Assembly: GCA_020848315.1 (NCBI GenBank)
Contig: JADLAH010000167.1
Coordinates: 1 to 8,447, forward strand
Source of the DNA: Chitinophagales bacterium
Lineage (GTDB): Bacteria; Bacteroidota; Bacteroidia; Chitinophagales; JADIYW01
DNA: 8,447 nucleotides
Direction: 5' to 3'
Of the stretch, positions 1 to 6,721 are shown piece after piece (within the stretch, counting starts at the first letter, position 1; every line of letters starts with the position of its first letter). The notes below the pieces were generated by a model. It did not search any database and was not told the origin of the DNA. It saw nothing but the letters and a program-made list of their open reading frames with translations. The translations under genes and the position numbers were made by a program.

Positions 1-434
1 AGTCCGAAATTCACCTCTCCGAAAACCGGCTTATTGGTTTCCACATAAATCAGGGTACGTTCTTCTATCGTGTATGTTTGATGGCGGATAGACTCGATGA
101 GCGCCGATATTTCTTCTTTGTGAATATCCGCCAGAAAGCCGAGTCGCCCCATATTGATACCGGCCACCGGCACCTGACTATCGCGCACCAGATCCAGCGT
201 ATCCAGCAAAGTGCCGTCTCCGCCGAGCGTAATCAGCAAATCTACCGAGGATTTTACTTCCTTATAATTCTTAAAAGTGGCGTATTTCTGTTTGGGCAGA
301 TATTTCTTAACAGACTTGTAGTAGGTTTCAAAAAAGGAGAATGACATGTTGTGTTCATTCAACTGCGCCACCAGTTCCTGCAAATACGGGATATGCTCTT
401 CTTTTAAAACTCTGCTGTAAATTCCTACGGTCAT
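1..434 (-). CDS. nadK: NAD kinase, N-terminal 144 codons (cut by the left window edge)
   Basis: Phosphorylates NAD to NADP in the cytoplasm using ATP or polyphosphate, and is the only usual source of NADP(H) in bacteria. Translating the minus strand from the ATG at 434 gives 144 residues beginning MTVGIYSRVLKEEHI. The family hallmark GGDGTLL lies at residues 71-77, with Asp73 as the expected catalytic/NAD-binding aspartate. The second motif, NMGRLGFL, is at residues 94-101. The N-terminal domain is complete. The C-terminal beta-sandwich domain, roughly half of a usual protein of about 290 residues, lies outside the window. The start is 20 bp past the stop of the Omp85-like gene, with no terminator between them, so it is probably the last visible member of the asnS-rpoN transcript. 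No Shine-Dalgarno sequence is seen, as is usual in Bacteroidota. The family assignment is secure; only the C-terminal part is unseen. Confidence 0.93.
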   Translation of the reverse strand, partial: MTVGIYSRVLKEEHIPYLQELVAQLNEHNMSFSFFETYYKSVKKYLPKQKYATFKNYKEVKSSVDLLITLGGDGTLLDTLDLVRDSQVPVAGINMGRLGFLADIHKEEISALIESIRHQTYTIEERTLIYVETNKPVFGEVNFG

Positions 435-454
435 GGGTGGTACGCGGCGGCGCT

Positions 455-1933
455 TTATAGTGGTTGTTCGAAATGTAAATATACACCTTTCTGCAAATAT
501 CTGTTGACACTGTATTCAATGCGGAGCAGCTTGCTGTTGAAGGTCACGAGGTTTAATCCGACGCCATAGCCAAACTGCCATTTGTTCTTGTACTGGTTGT
601 TGGCGGTAAAGTAATTATCCCACACATAGCCGGCATCAAAATATGCCGTGAGATACAGATTAAAAGGAAGATAAGCCAGTGATGTATTCAGGATGGCCGC
701 GTTCTTGATTTGCAGTTTTTTGATTTTCTTCAGTTGAAAGTCGAATACGCGGAATCTGTATTCATTTTTAAACAAGAGAAAATGCTGCCCGTCCATTACG
801 TTGATTTCATAGCCGCGGATGGCATTTTCCTCATATCCGAACGACTTTATGGGCTGCAGGTTATACGGTTGCCGCATTGGCCAAGAGGTTTGCCAGCGCA
901 CCATGCCTGCAGCGGAGAATTTCGGATGTTTCTTCCACAGGAAATACTTGCTGAACTGAAATCCCAATGTGGTCATTTTGGTTTTCATAAAACCAAGACC
1001 ATAATTGGTGAAGTTCATCGACAGATACCATCCGCTGGTCGGATAGGTGCGGATATTGCGGTAGTCGGCTTCAAATTTGTATTTGATATGCAGGGCATGC
1101 TGATTCAGCGCATCGCCCAGAAAATAAGCGGGATTGGCCCTTCTCACGGAGTCGCTGATGACGGTATAGCTATAGCCTGCGGTGAAAAAATGCGTCTGAT
1201 AAAATTTCTTCCTCAGCGACACCTGCGGCACAAACTCAATGCGCTGCATCTGCCACGAAGTGCCGAGATCCATAAACGCGAGTACATCATTCCGCGTATC
1301 AAAGGCTATTCTTTTACTGCGCAGCATCCCGAAATAAAGGGAAAGTCCCACCCTTTCCTTCTTCCTGTTGAACTGCGGAATCGTGTATCCGACATCGAAC
1401 CGCTGGGCAAAGCCGAAACTGAATGCGAAATTAAAACGGTCATTGCGCCCGGTGAAATTGTCCCAGTTCACCTGCGCGCCATACTGCAATCGTTTGAAGT
1501 CATGGCGATACTGTCGCCACCATTCCGCCACGTTACGGTCGGCAAACCGTATAATCGGAGCGGGCATGATCGCCCACCGTTCGCGCACTTTTATCACCAG
1601 ATCCAATGCATCATCTTCCCAGTTACGGATATTGATACTGACATCATTGTATAGCTTGAGATTGAAAATATTGAGTCTGTTCTGCAGCAACACTGCGTCC
1701 ATATCCGCGGCGGGAAAGGAATCATTTTCGTGTACCGTCATTTCGCGCAGAATGACAAAAGGCTTGGTTTTCTTATTGCCTTCAATATAAATTTTCCTGA
1801 CTTTGAGAAAGTAAGTCGTGTCCTGTGCAGATGACAGAAACGTCGTTAAACAAAATACAGAAAAGAGTAGGTACTTCAATCGCAAAAATTCAGCATAAAG
1901 GTACAAGAATAAATCTGCTATCGGCCATTTCAT
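455..1933 (-). CDS. Omp85/BamA-TamA-type outer-membrane beta-barrel protein with one POTRA domain
   Basis: Predicted outer-membrane protein of 492 residues. A hydrophobic export signal ends near residue 36 (FCLTTFLSSA, then QDTTYF). One POTRA-like domain follows at about 44-118 (VRKIYIEGNKK to DLVIKVRERW). A beta-barrel of alternating amphipathic strands then fills about 150-492. The IRGYE stretch at 372-376 matches the conserved (V/I)RG(F/Y) motif of the Omp85 barrel loop. BamA usually has five POTRA domains and TamA three, so this is a reduced paralogue rather than BamA itself. Its substrate (protein or lipid) cannot be told from sequence. The ATG at 1933 puts 16 unusual hydrophobic residues before the signal. 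A TTG at 1885 would give the cleaner signal LRLKYLLFSVFCLTTFLSSA, so the start is uncertain. It lies 36 bp after the PAP2-like gene and 20 bp before nadK, all on the same strand. Confidence 0.82.
   Translation of the reverse strand: MKWPIADLFLYLYAEFLRLKYLLFSVFCLTTFLSSAQDTTYFLKVRKIYIEGNKKTKPFVILREMTVHENDSFPAADMDAVLLQNRLNIFNLKLYNDVSINIRNWEDDALDLVIKVRERWAIMPAPIIRFADRNVAEWWRQYRHDFKRLQYGAQVNWDNFTGRNDRFNFAFSFGFAQRFDVGYTIPQFNRKKERVGLSLYFGMLRSKRIAFDTRNDVLAFMDLGTSWQMQRIEFVPQVSLRKKFYQTHFFTAGYSYTVISDSVRRANPAYFLGDALNQHALHIKYKFEADYRNIRTYPTSGWYLSMNFTNYGLGFMKTKMTTLGFQFSKYFLWKKHPKFSAAGMVRWQTSWPMRQPYNLQPIKSFGYEENAIRGYEINVMDGQHFLLFKNEYRFRVFDFQLKKIKKLQIKNAAILNTSLAYLPFNLYLTAYFDAGYVWDNYFTANNQYKNKWQFGYGVGLNLVTFNSKLLRIEYSVNRYLQKGVYLHFEQPL
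1896..1903 (-). promoter_or_regulatory. Possible internal -7 box ahead of a TTG start of the Omp85-like gene
   Basis: Read on the minus strand this is TACCTTTA, seven of eight positions of the Bacteroidota TAnnTTTG -7 element. It sits 10 bp upstream of the candidate TTG start at 1885. No good TTTG -33 partner is seen at the usual distance, and an AT-rich 8-mer can match by chance. If real, it would give the Omp85-like gene and nadK their own transcript and would exclude the ATG at 1933 for that transcript. Confidence 0.22.
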
Positions 1934-1969
1934 TTTTGTGGAAATGTGCAGAACTCAATCACTTAGCCA

Positions 1970-2593
1970 TCAGTGATACAGAAAAAGCGCGATTATCTGA
2001 CCGAACATACCCACCAGAAATCCGCTGTAGACTTCATTCAGCGTGTGTGCACCGAGGTACATGCGGGCGGAAGCCACCGCACCTGTCAGCACGACTACCA
2101 GCAACAACAAGTAACTGACATCTGTCTGCGAAAACAGCAGCAGCAACATCACGGAGGTGAGCACGCCGCTGATACCGACCATGTGAAGACTGATTTTATG
2201 AAATACATTGATGAAAAAAGCGAGCAACAACGATGCCACAGCACCCATCATAAAGACGCCCATCATGAACGGGAAATTGGTTTTTTTCACCGCCATATAT
2301 GCCCAGATATAAAACACGATTGTAGCAATCATCGGGATGATGCGCTGCTTGGTATCCGGCATTTCCAGACTTTCAATAAAGCCGAGTTTCTTCATCAGCA
2401 GGATGGTGATGGCTGGAAACATAAAGGAATTGATAAACACCATCGCTATCAGCATCTGTATCGGCATGCCGGCAAATGAATACGGATTGGTATACAGCAA
2501 CAGCAACAGCATCCACGTTGGCAGCAACAGCGGATGCAATATATAGGATAATATTCTGGCCAGTATTCTAATCACTTTTTCTTTATTCAACAA
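1970..2593 (-). CDS. PAP2 (phosphatidic acid phosphatase 2)-like integral membrane protein
   Basis: A 207-residue inner-membrane protein with about six or seven hydrophobic segments (roughly 16-35, 45-67, 86-102, 107-129, 139-154, 158-176, 189-205). Three short stretches correspond in order to PAP2 motifs: DTKQRIIP (80-87, motif 1-like), KISLH (133-137, motif 2-like, with His137), and ARMYLGAHTLNEVYSG (176-191, motif 3-like, with Arg177 and His183). Classical PAP2 enzymes have SRxxxxxHxxxD in motif 3. Here Ser is Ala176 and Asp is Glu187, so lipid phosphatase activity is uncertain and the role may differ. No ATG is available before residue 28. The start is TTG at 2593 or 2590, or GTG at 2575; the GTG begins VIRILARILSYILHPL and may fit a compact N-terminus better. 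The gene starts 24 bp after rpoN and ends 36 bp before the Omp85-like gene, which suggests co-transcription and an envelope function. Confidence 0.72.
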   Translation of the reverse strand: MLNKEKVIRILARILSYILHPLLLPTWMLLLLLYTNPYSFAGMPIQMLIAMVFINSFMFPAITILLMKKLGFIESLEMPDTKQRIIPMIATIVFYIWAYMAVKKTNFPFMMGVFMMGAVASLLLAFFINVFHKISLHMVGISGVLTSVMLLLLFSQTDVSYLLLLVVVLTGAVASARMYLGAHTLNEVYSGFLVGMFGQIIALFLYH

Positions 2594-2617
2594 ACACCGG
2601 GTTGTCCGGGTTCTGGT

Positions 2618-4099
2618 TTATAATTCTTTTCTCAGGCGCGCCACCGGAATATTCAGCTGTTCACGGTACTTGGCTACTGTTCTGCGGGCAATATTGTATC
2701 CTTTTTCCTTCAGTTGCTCGGTGAGGAACTCATCGCTGAGTGGTTTGGATTTATCTTCCACGGCAATCAGATCTTCCAGAATTTTCTTCACTTCACGGGT
2801 CGACACTTCTTCTCCGCTTTCCGTCTGCAAGCCTTCTGAAAAGAAGTGTTTCAACGAGAATACACCAAATTCTGTCTGGCAATATTTGCTGTTCGCCACC
2901 CTGGATACCGTAGAAATATCGAGTCCGGTTATTTCCGCGATATCCTTCAGGATCATCGGACGCAATTTCATTTCGTCGCCGCTCAGGAAATATTCTTTCT
3001 GAAAAGTAACAATAGCTTCCATCGTCACAAACAACGTATGCTGTCTTTGCTTGATGGCATCGATGAACCATTTGGCGGCATCTATTTTCTGTTTGATGAA
3101 CACGACTGCTTCCTTCTGCTTTTTATCCTTCATATTGCCCTTTCCATAGGAAGTGAGCATCTCCTTGAAGGAATCGCTGATGCGCAGATCCGGCGCGTTT
3201 TTCCCGTTCAGCAATACTTCAAGTTCTCCGTTGTTGTTCTCCACCGTAAAATCGGGGATGATAGTCTGATGATTGACGGAAGATGTAGAAGCCGATGAGC
3301 CGCCTGGCTTTGGATTCAGGTGCAGGATGATATCGATAGCGGCTTTCAGCGTAGCCTCGTCAATATCCAGCGACTTCATCAGTTTGTCGTAATGTTTTTT
3401 GGTAAAGGCATCAAACTGCTCGTTGATGATGCGCAATGCCATTTTCACCTGAGCATTCTGCTCTCTTCGCTCGAGTTGTATTTGCAGGCATTCCTGCAAA
3501 TTGCGGGCACCCACGCCCGGCGGGTCGAAGCGATGTATCATTCGCAGCACTTCTTCAATCTCTGCTTCGGTGGTGCTCAGATTTTTCTGAAAAGCCAGGT
3601 CATCCACGATGGCGTCGAGCTCTCTTCTCAGGTAGCCGTCGTCATCAATGCTGCCAATCAACTGGTCGGCAATCAGCCATTCCTTTTCATCCAGATCGAG
3701 CAAATGCAATTGCTCATCTAGGAAGTCATGGAAGGATTTGCCAACGGCTAATGGCGTATGTTTTTTATCTTCTTTGCCTTTGTAATCATCGCCGGCATCG
3801 TTGTTGTAATCGTAATCGTCTTTGGTATATTCCTGCACATCCAGGCTATCCGCGAAATCATCGTCATCACGGCTATCTTCATAGGTATCATCCTCGTCAT
3901 CGCGGATTTGTTCCGGTTCAGAAAGGTCCTCCCTTTCATCATAATCAGAGATACTTTCTTCGAGTGCCGGATTGATTTCCAGTTCTTCCTTGATACGCTG
4001 TTCCAGATTAGCCGTAGGCACCTGCAACAACTTCATCAGTTGTATCTGTTGCGGTGACAATTTCTGCAATAATTTCTGGGATAGGCGTTGATTCAGCAT
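2618..4099 (-). CDS. rpoN: RNA polymerase sigma-54 factor RpoN
   Basis: Alternative sigma factor that directs RNA polymerase to -24/-12 promoters and needs an AAA+ enhancer-binding activator to open them. The 493-residue protein has all the expected regions. Region I is at 1-50 (SQKLLQKLSPQQIQLMKLLQ, Gln/Leu-rich, activator-responsive). A very acidic region II spans about 52-111. The core-binding region runs from about 120 to 320 and includes FDPPGVGARNLQECL (191-205). The C-terminal DNA-binding part has a helix-turn-helix near 384-403 and the RpoN box ARRTVAKYRE at 471-480, which reads the -24 element. Length is normal for the family. The start is the ATG at 4099, 33 bp after the asnS stop, and no promoter is obvious in that gap, so read-through from asnS is likely. 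No enhancer-binding activator gene lies in this window. Identification is essentially certain. Confidence 0.97.
   Translation of the reverse strand: MLNQRLSQKLLQKLSPQQIQLMKLLQVPTANLEQRIKEELEINPALEESISDYDEREDLSEPEQIRDDEDDTYEDSRDDDDFADSLDVQEYTKDDYDYNNDAGDDYKGKEDKKHTPLAVGKSFHDFLDEQLHLLDLDEKEWLIADQLIGSIDDDGYLRRELDAIVDDLAFQKNLSTTEAEIEEVLRMIHRFDPPGVGARNLQECLQIQLERREQNAQVKMALRIINEQFDAFTKKHYDKLMKSLDIDEATLKAAIDIILHLNPKPGGSSASTSSVNHQTIIPDFTVENNNGELEVLLNGKNAPDLRISDSFKEMLTSYGKGNMKDKKQKEAVVFIKQKIDAAKWFIDAIKQRQHTLFVTMEAIVTFQKEYFLSGDEMKLRPMILKDIAEITGLDISTVSRVANSKYCQTEFGVFSLKHFFSEGLQTESGEEVSTREVKKILEDLIAVEDKSKPLSDEFLTEQLKEKGYNIARRTVAKYREQLNIPVARLRKEL
3767..3946 (-). other. Acidic low-complexity tract encoding RpoN region II
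   Basis: These 60 codons (RpoN residues 52-111) are about half Asp/Glu, with runs such as RDDEDD and SRDDDDFAD. They are built mostly from GAT and GAC codons, giving a repetitive pattern in the DNA. Region II of sigma-54 is known to be variable in length and often acidic, so this is a linker rather than a separate domain. The tract is in frame and uninterrupted. Confidence 0.7.
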
Positions 4100-4132
4100 G
4101 CGTGTAACAGTAATTTATGAATAAGCCGGAAT

Positions 4133-5557
4133 TTAAAACTCCGCATTTTTGGGTGTTCTAGGGAAAGGAATCACATCACGGATATTACCCATTCCGGTAA
4201 CGAACAGCACCAGTCGCTCGAAGCCGAGACCGAAGCCCGCATGCGGGCAGGAGCCGAACTGACGGGTTTCGAGATACCACCAGATACTTTCTTCGGGAAT
4301 ACCGACTTCCAGTGCTCTGTTTTTCAGTTTTTCATAATCATCTTCCCGCTGGGAACCACCAATGATTTCACCGATACCCGGGAAGAGCACATCCATCGCG
4401 CGCACGGTTTTTCCGTCTTCGCTTTGCTTCATGTAGAATGCTTTGATATGTGCAGGATAGTCGGTCAGAATCACCGGCTTTTTGAAGTGCTTCTCTACGA
4501 GGTAGCGCTCATGCTCCGATTGCAGATCGGTGCCCCAATCCACCGGGTACTGAAATTTCTTTTTGGCATTTTTCAGAATATCCACTGCGGCGGTATAGGT
4601 CAGTCGCTCAAAATTATTCTCCACCACAAACTTCAGTTTATCCAGCAATCCGAGTTCGCTGCGCTCTTGTGTCGGCTTCTGCTTCTCTTCTTCCGCAAAG
4701 CGCGCATCGAGGAATTGCAGATCGTCGGCACAATTATCCAGCGCATATTTCACCAGATACTGCAGGAAATCTTCCGCCAGATCCATATTATCCTGCAAAT
4801 CGTTGAAAGCCACTTCCGGCTCTATCATCCAGAACTCTGCCAAATGGCGGGAAGTATTGGAATTTTCGGCACGGAAAGTCGGACCGAACGTATAAATCTT
4901 GGATAATGCCATCGCCCCCAGTTCTCCTTCCAGCTGTCCGGATACAGTGAGGTTGGTTTCTTTCCCAAAGAAATCCTGTGTATAATCCACCTTACCATCT
5001 TCTGTTTTCGGAGGATGTACAGGATCAAGTGTTGTCACTCTGAACATTTCGCCGGCACCTTCAGCATCCGAGCCGGTGATAATCGGCGTATGCAGATAGA
5101 AGAAACCGTGGTCGTTGAAATATTTGTGAATGGCAAAAGCCAGCGCGTGGCGGATACGGAAAATCGCGCCGAACGTATTGGTACGTGGACGCAAATGCGC
5201 TTTCTCCCGCAAAAATTCAAAGGAATGTTTTTTAGGCTGAATCGGATACTTTTCCGGATCCGCTTCTCCCAGCACTACGATTTTGCTCACCTGCACTTCC
5301 ACTTTCTGGTTGCCCATGGAAGCAATCAGCTTGCCATACACTTCGAGACAAGCACCTGTGTGAATGCGGGCAAGTATATCTTCGCTCACGGCATCTGCCT
5401 CCACAACGGCCTGAATATTATGAATGGTCGTACCGTCGTTTATATTGATGAAAGTAACGTTTTTACTCTGACGTTTGGTGCGCACCCATCCTCGCACCAC
5501 CACTTCACTGTCCAGTCTGGCCTCTTCTAGAATCTGTTTGATATACACTTTACTCAT
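4133..5557 (-). CDS. asnS: Asparagine--tRNA ligase (asparaginyl-tRNA synthetase)
   Basis: Cytoplasmic class IIb aminoacyl-tRNA synthetase that charges tRNA-Asn with asparagine using ATP. From the ATG at 5557 the protein is 474 residues, normal for the family. An N-terminal OB-fold anticodon-binding domain spans about 18-100 ([12 protein letters not shown] onward). The class II catalytic core follows, with motif 2 as [21 protein letters not shown] starting at 228 and motif 3 as [10 protein letters not shown] at 441-450. The C-terminus [11 protein letters not shown] is typical of AsnRS, and the AspRS-specific GAD insertion is absent. A longer reading from TTG at 5578 adds seven residues, but that codon falls inside an exact -7 promoter box, so the ATG is preferred. 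It is the first gene of the minus-strand group, followed 33 bp later by rpoN. Its presence suggests direct Asn charging, although an indirect route elsewhere in the genome cannot be excluded. Confidence 0.97.
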   Translation of the reverse strand: MSKVYIKQILEEARLDSEVVVRGWVRTKRQSKNVTFININDGTTIHNIQAVVEADAVSEDILARIHTGACLEVYGKLIASMGNQKVEVQVSKIVVLGEADPEKYPIQPKKHSFEFLREKAHLRPRTNTFGAIFRIRHALAFAIHKYFNDHGFFYLHTPIITGSDAEGAGEMFRVTTLDPVHPPKTEDGKVDYTQDFFGKETNLTVSGQLEGELGAMALSKIYTFGPTFRAENSNTSRHLAEFWMIEPEVAFNDLQDNMDLAEDFLQYLVKYALDNCADDLQFLDARFAEEEKQKPTQERSELGLLDKLKFVVENNFERLTYTAAVDILKNAKKKFQYPVDWGTDLQSEHERYLVEKHFKKPVILTDYPAHIKAFYMKQSEDGKTVRAMDVLFPGIGEIIGGSQREDDYEKLKNRALEVGIPEESIWWYLETRQFGSCPHAGFGLGFERLVLFVTGMGNIRDVIPFPRTPKNAEF

Positions 5558-5575
5558 AAGGTATGTATTGATGTT

Positions 5576-5583
5576 CAAAAATA
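5576..5583 (-). promoter_or_regulatory. -7 promoter box for asnS (TATTTTTG)
   Basis: On the minus strand this reads TATTTTTG, an exact match to the TAnnTTTG -7 consensus of the primary sigma factor in Bacteroidota. It lies 18 bp upstream of the asnS ATG at 5557, so transcription would begin about 10-13 bp before the start codon. A TTTG -33 element at normal spacing is not clear. The box overlaps the alternative TTG start at 5578 and argues against it. No -24/-12 sigma-54 promoter is visible in this intergenic region. Confidence 0.5.
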
Positions 5584-5692
5584 CGTGTTTTTATCAGTGT
5601 ATGGCATATCCACTTCAAAGATTATGGTGATTTAATGCACGCTTCATCTTTTTTAACCACTATTATCTGCGACTGCCGGTGGCGAAAAACCG

Positions 5693-5722
5693 TTTTAGAA
5701 TTACAGGAAAAGAGTATATTTA
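5693..5722 (+). promoter_or_regulatory. Candidate promoter of the oxygenase-FkbM-glycosyltransferase group
   Basis: TATATTTA at 5715-5722 matches TAnnTTT of the Bacteroidota -7 element. A TTTT at 5693-5696 lies 18 bp upstream as a weak stand-in for the TTTG -33 element. The -7 box is 18 bp before the ATG at 5741, mirroring the arrangement on the asnS side. The remaining sequence of the 183-bp divergent intergenic region (5558-5740) shows no strong inverted repeat or RNA gene that I can support. Confidence 0.42.
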
Positions 5723-5740
5723 CCACAAAATTTATAGGAC

Positions 5741-6691
5741 ATGAGTTATATTCCAGTGTTAGACTTAGCGGATTATTTATCCGATGACGCGGCCAGAAGA
5801 GAGCGTTTCATTCAGGGATTCGGCAAGGCATATTCCGAAATCGGATTTGCGGCCATTGATAATCATGGCATTCCGCAGACATTGATTGATAAATACTACC
5901 ATCAGGTGGAGCAGTTTTTCGCACTGCCACTGGACACCAAACTCAGCTATGAAAAAATAGAATATGCCGGACAGCGCGGTTATACTTCCTTCGGAAGAGA
6001 AAAAGCAAAACAAAGCGAAGTCGCCGACCTGAAGGAATTCTGGCAGGTAGGTCAGTATATCGAAGATGGCGAAGTGATGCCGGCGGCCGACTATCCCGAC
6101 AATCTGGAGGTGGCGGAGTTGCCTGAATTCAATGAAACAGGCCGTCAGCTCTACAAAAGTTTTGAAAACTCCGGCCGCCATTTGCTGCGCGCCATCGCGG
6201 AATACCTGCATCTGGACGTAAACTATTTCGACGCGAAAATACATAATGGGAACAGCATCCTGCGCGCCATCCACTATCCACCGATTACGCAGGAACCGAA
6301 ATCCGCTATCCGTGCGGAAGCACACGAAGACATCAACCTGATTACCTTGCTGGTAGGCGCTTCTGCCGACGGACTGCAGGTTCAGGATGTGGACGGCAAC
6401 TGGCACGACGCCAAGGCCGAACCTCATCAGATCATGGTGAATGTGGGCGATATGCTGCAGCGCCTGTGTAACAACAAACTGAAATCCACCACTCACCGCG
6501 TGGTGAATCCGCCGAGAGAAAAATGGCATACACACCGCTATTCCATTCCTTTCTTCCTGCATCCGCGCAGCGAAGTGAAACTGGATTGCCTGGAAAACTG
6601 TGTGGATGAGGCGCATCCGCTGGCGTATGCACCCATTACCGCAGGTGAGTATCTGGACGAACGTTTAAGAGAAATTGGCCTTAAGAAATAA
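5741..6691 (+). CDS. Isopenicillin N synthase-like Fe(II)/2-oxoglutarate-dependent oxygenase
   Basis: Predicted soluble, cytoplasmic non-haem iron oxygenase of 316 residues, the usual size for the IPNS/plant-type 2OG dioxygenase family. The N-terminal half has the family opening IPVLDLADYL (4-13) and a DIOX_N-like segment with GFAAIDNHGIP (35-45). The C-terminal jelly-roll carries the iron triad His195-x-Asp197 (in AHEDINLITLL) and His252 (in STTHRVVNPP). Arg266-x-Ser268 in HRYSIPFFLHP is the expected RxS clamp for the co-substrate carboxylate. All catalytic residues are present, so it should be active. The presence of RxS suggests 2-oxoglutarate use, but the substrate cannot be predicted; the name does not imply beta-lactam synthesis, as no ACV synthetase or other such gene is seen here. 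It is transcribed divergently from asnS and is followed 30 bp later by an FkbM methyltransferase without an obvious terminator. Confidence 0.9.
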   Translation: MSYIPVLDLADYLSDDAARRERFIQGFGKAYSEIGFAAIDNHGIPQTLIDKYYHQVEQFFALPLDTKLSYEKIEYAGQRGYTSFGREKAKQSEVADLKEFWQVGQYIEDGEVMPAADYPDNLEVAELPEFNETGRQLYKSFENSGRHLLRAIAEYLHLDVNYFDAKIHNGNSILRAIHYPPITQEPKSAIRAEAHEDINLITLLVGASADGLQVQDVDGNWHDAKAEPHQIMVNVGDMLQRLCNNKLKSTTHRVVNPPREKWHTHRYSIPFFLHPRSEVKLDCLENCVDEAHPLAYAPITAGEYLDERLREIGLKK

Positions 6692-6721
6692 TTTCCGAAG
6701 CCAATCAGCTAACTGTACAAT

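Noticed and set aside
710..1654. Long plus-strand open frame (314 codons) antisense to the Omp85-like gene
   Set aside because: No recognisable domain, poor composition for a real protein, and it lies wholly opposite a well-supported gene. It is a codon-usage shadow.
3758..4057. Plus-strand open frame encoding a very hydrophobic, membrane-like segment opposite rpoN
   Set aside because: The hydrophobic run is the antisense of the Asp-rich tract: GAT and GAC read backwards as ATC and GTC, giving Ile and Val. It is an artefact of the acidic linker.
5558..5740. Divergent intergenic region examined for a riboswitch, T-box or small RNA
   Set aside because: The predicted leaders are only about 10-15 bases on each side and no stable folded element is apparent, so only promoter boxes are reported.
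5777..6616. Minus-strand open frame (279 codons) antisense to the oxygenase
   Set aside because: The plus-strand gene has all catalytic motifs. The antisense product is rich in Phe, Val and His without a family signature, as expected for a shadow.
6674..6705. Imperfect inverted repeat (ATTGGC-C-TT with AAGCCAAT) across the oxygenase stop codon
   Set aside because: The stem is short with a bulge and a 15-base loop, and there is no T-run after it, so it does not qualify as an intrinsic terminator.
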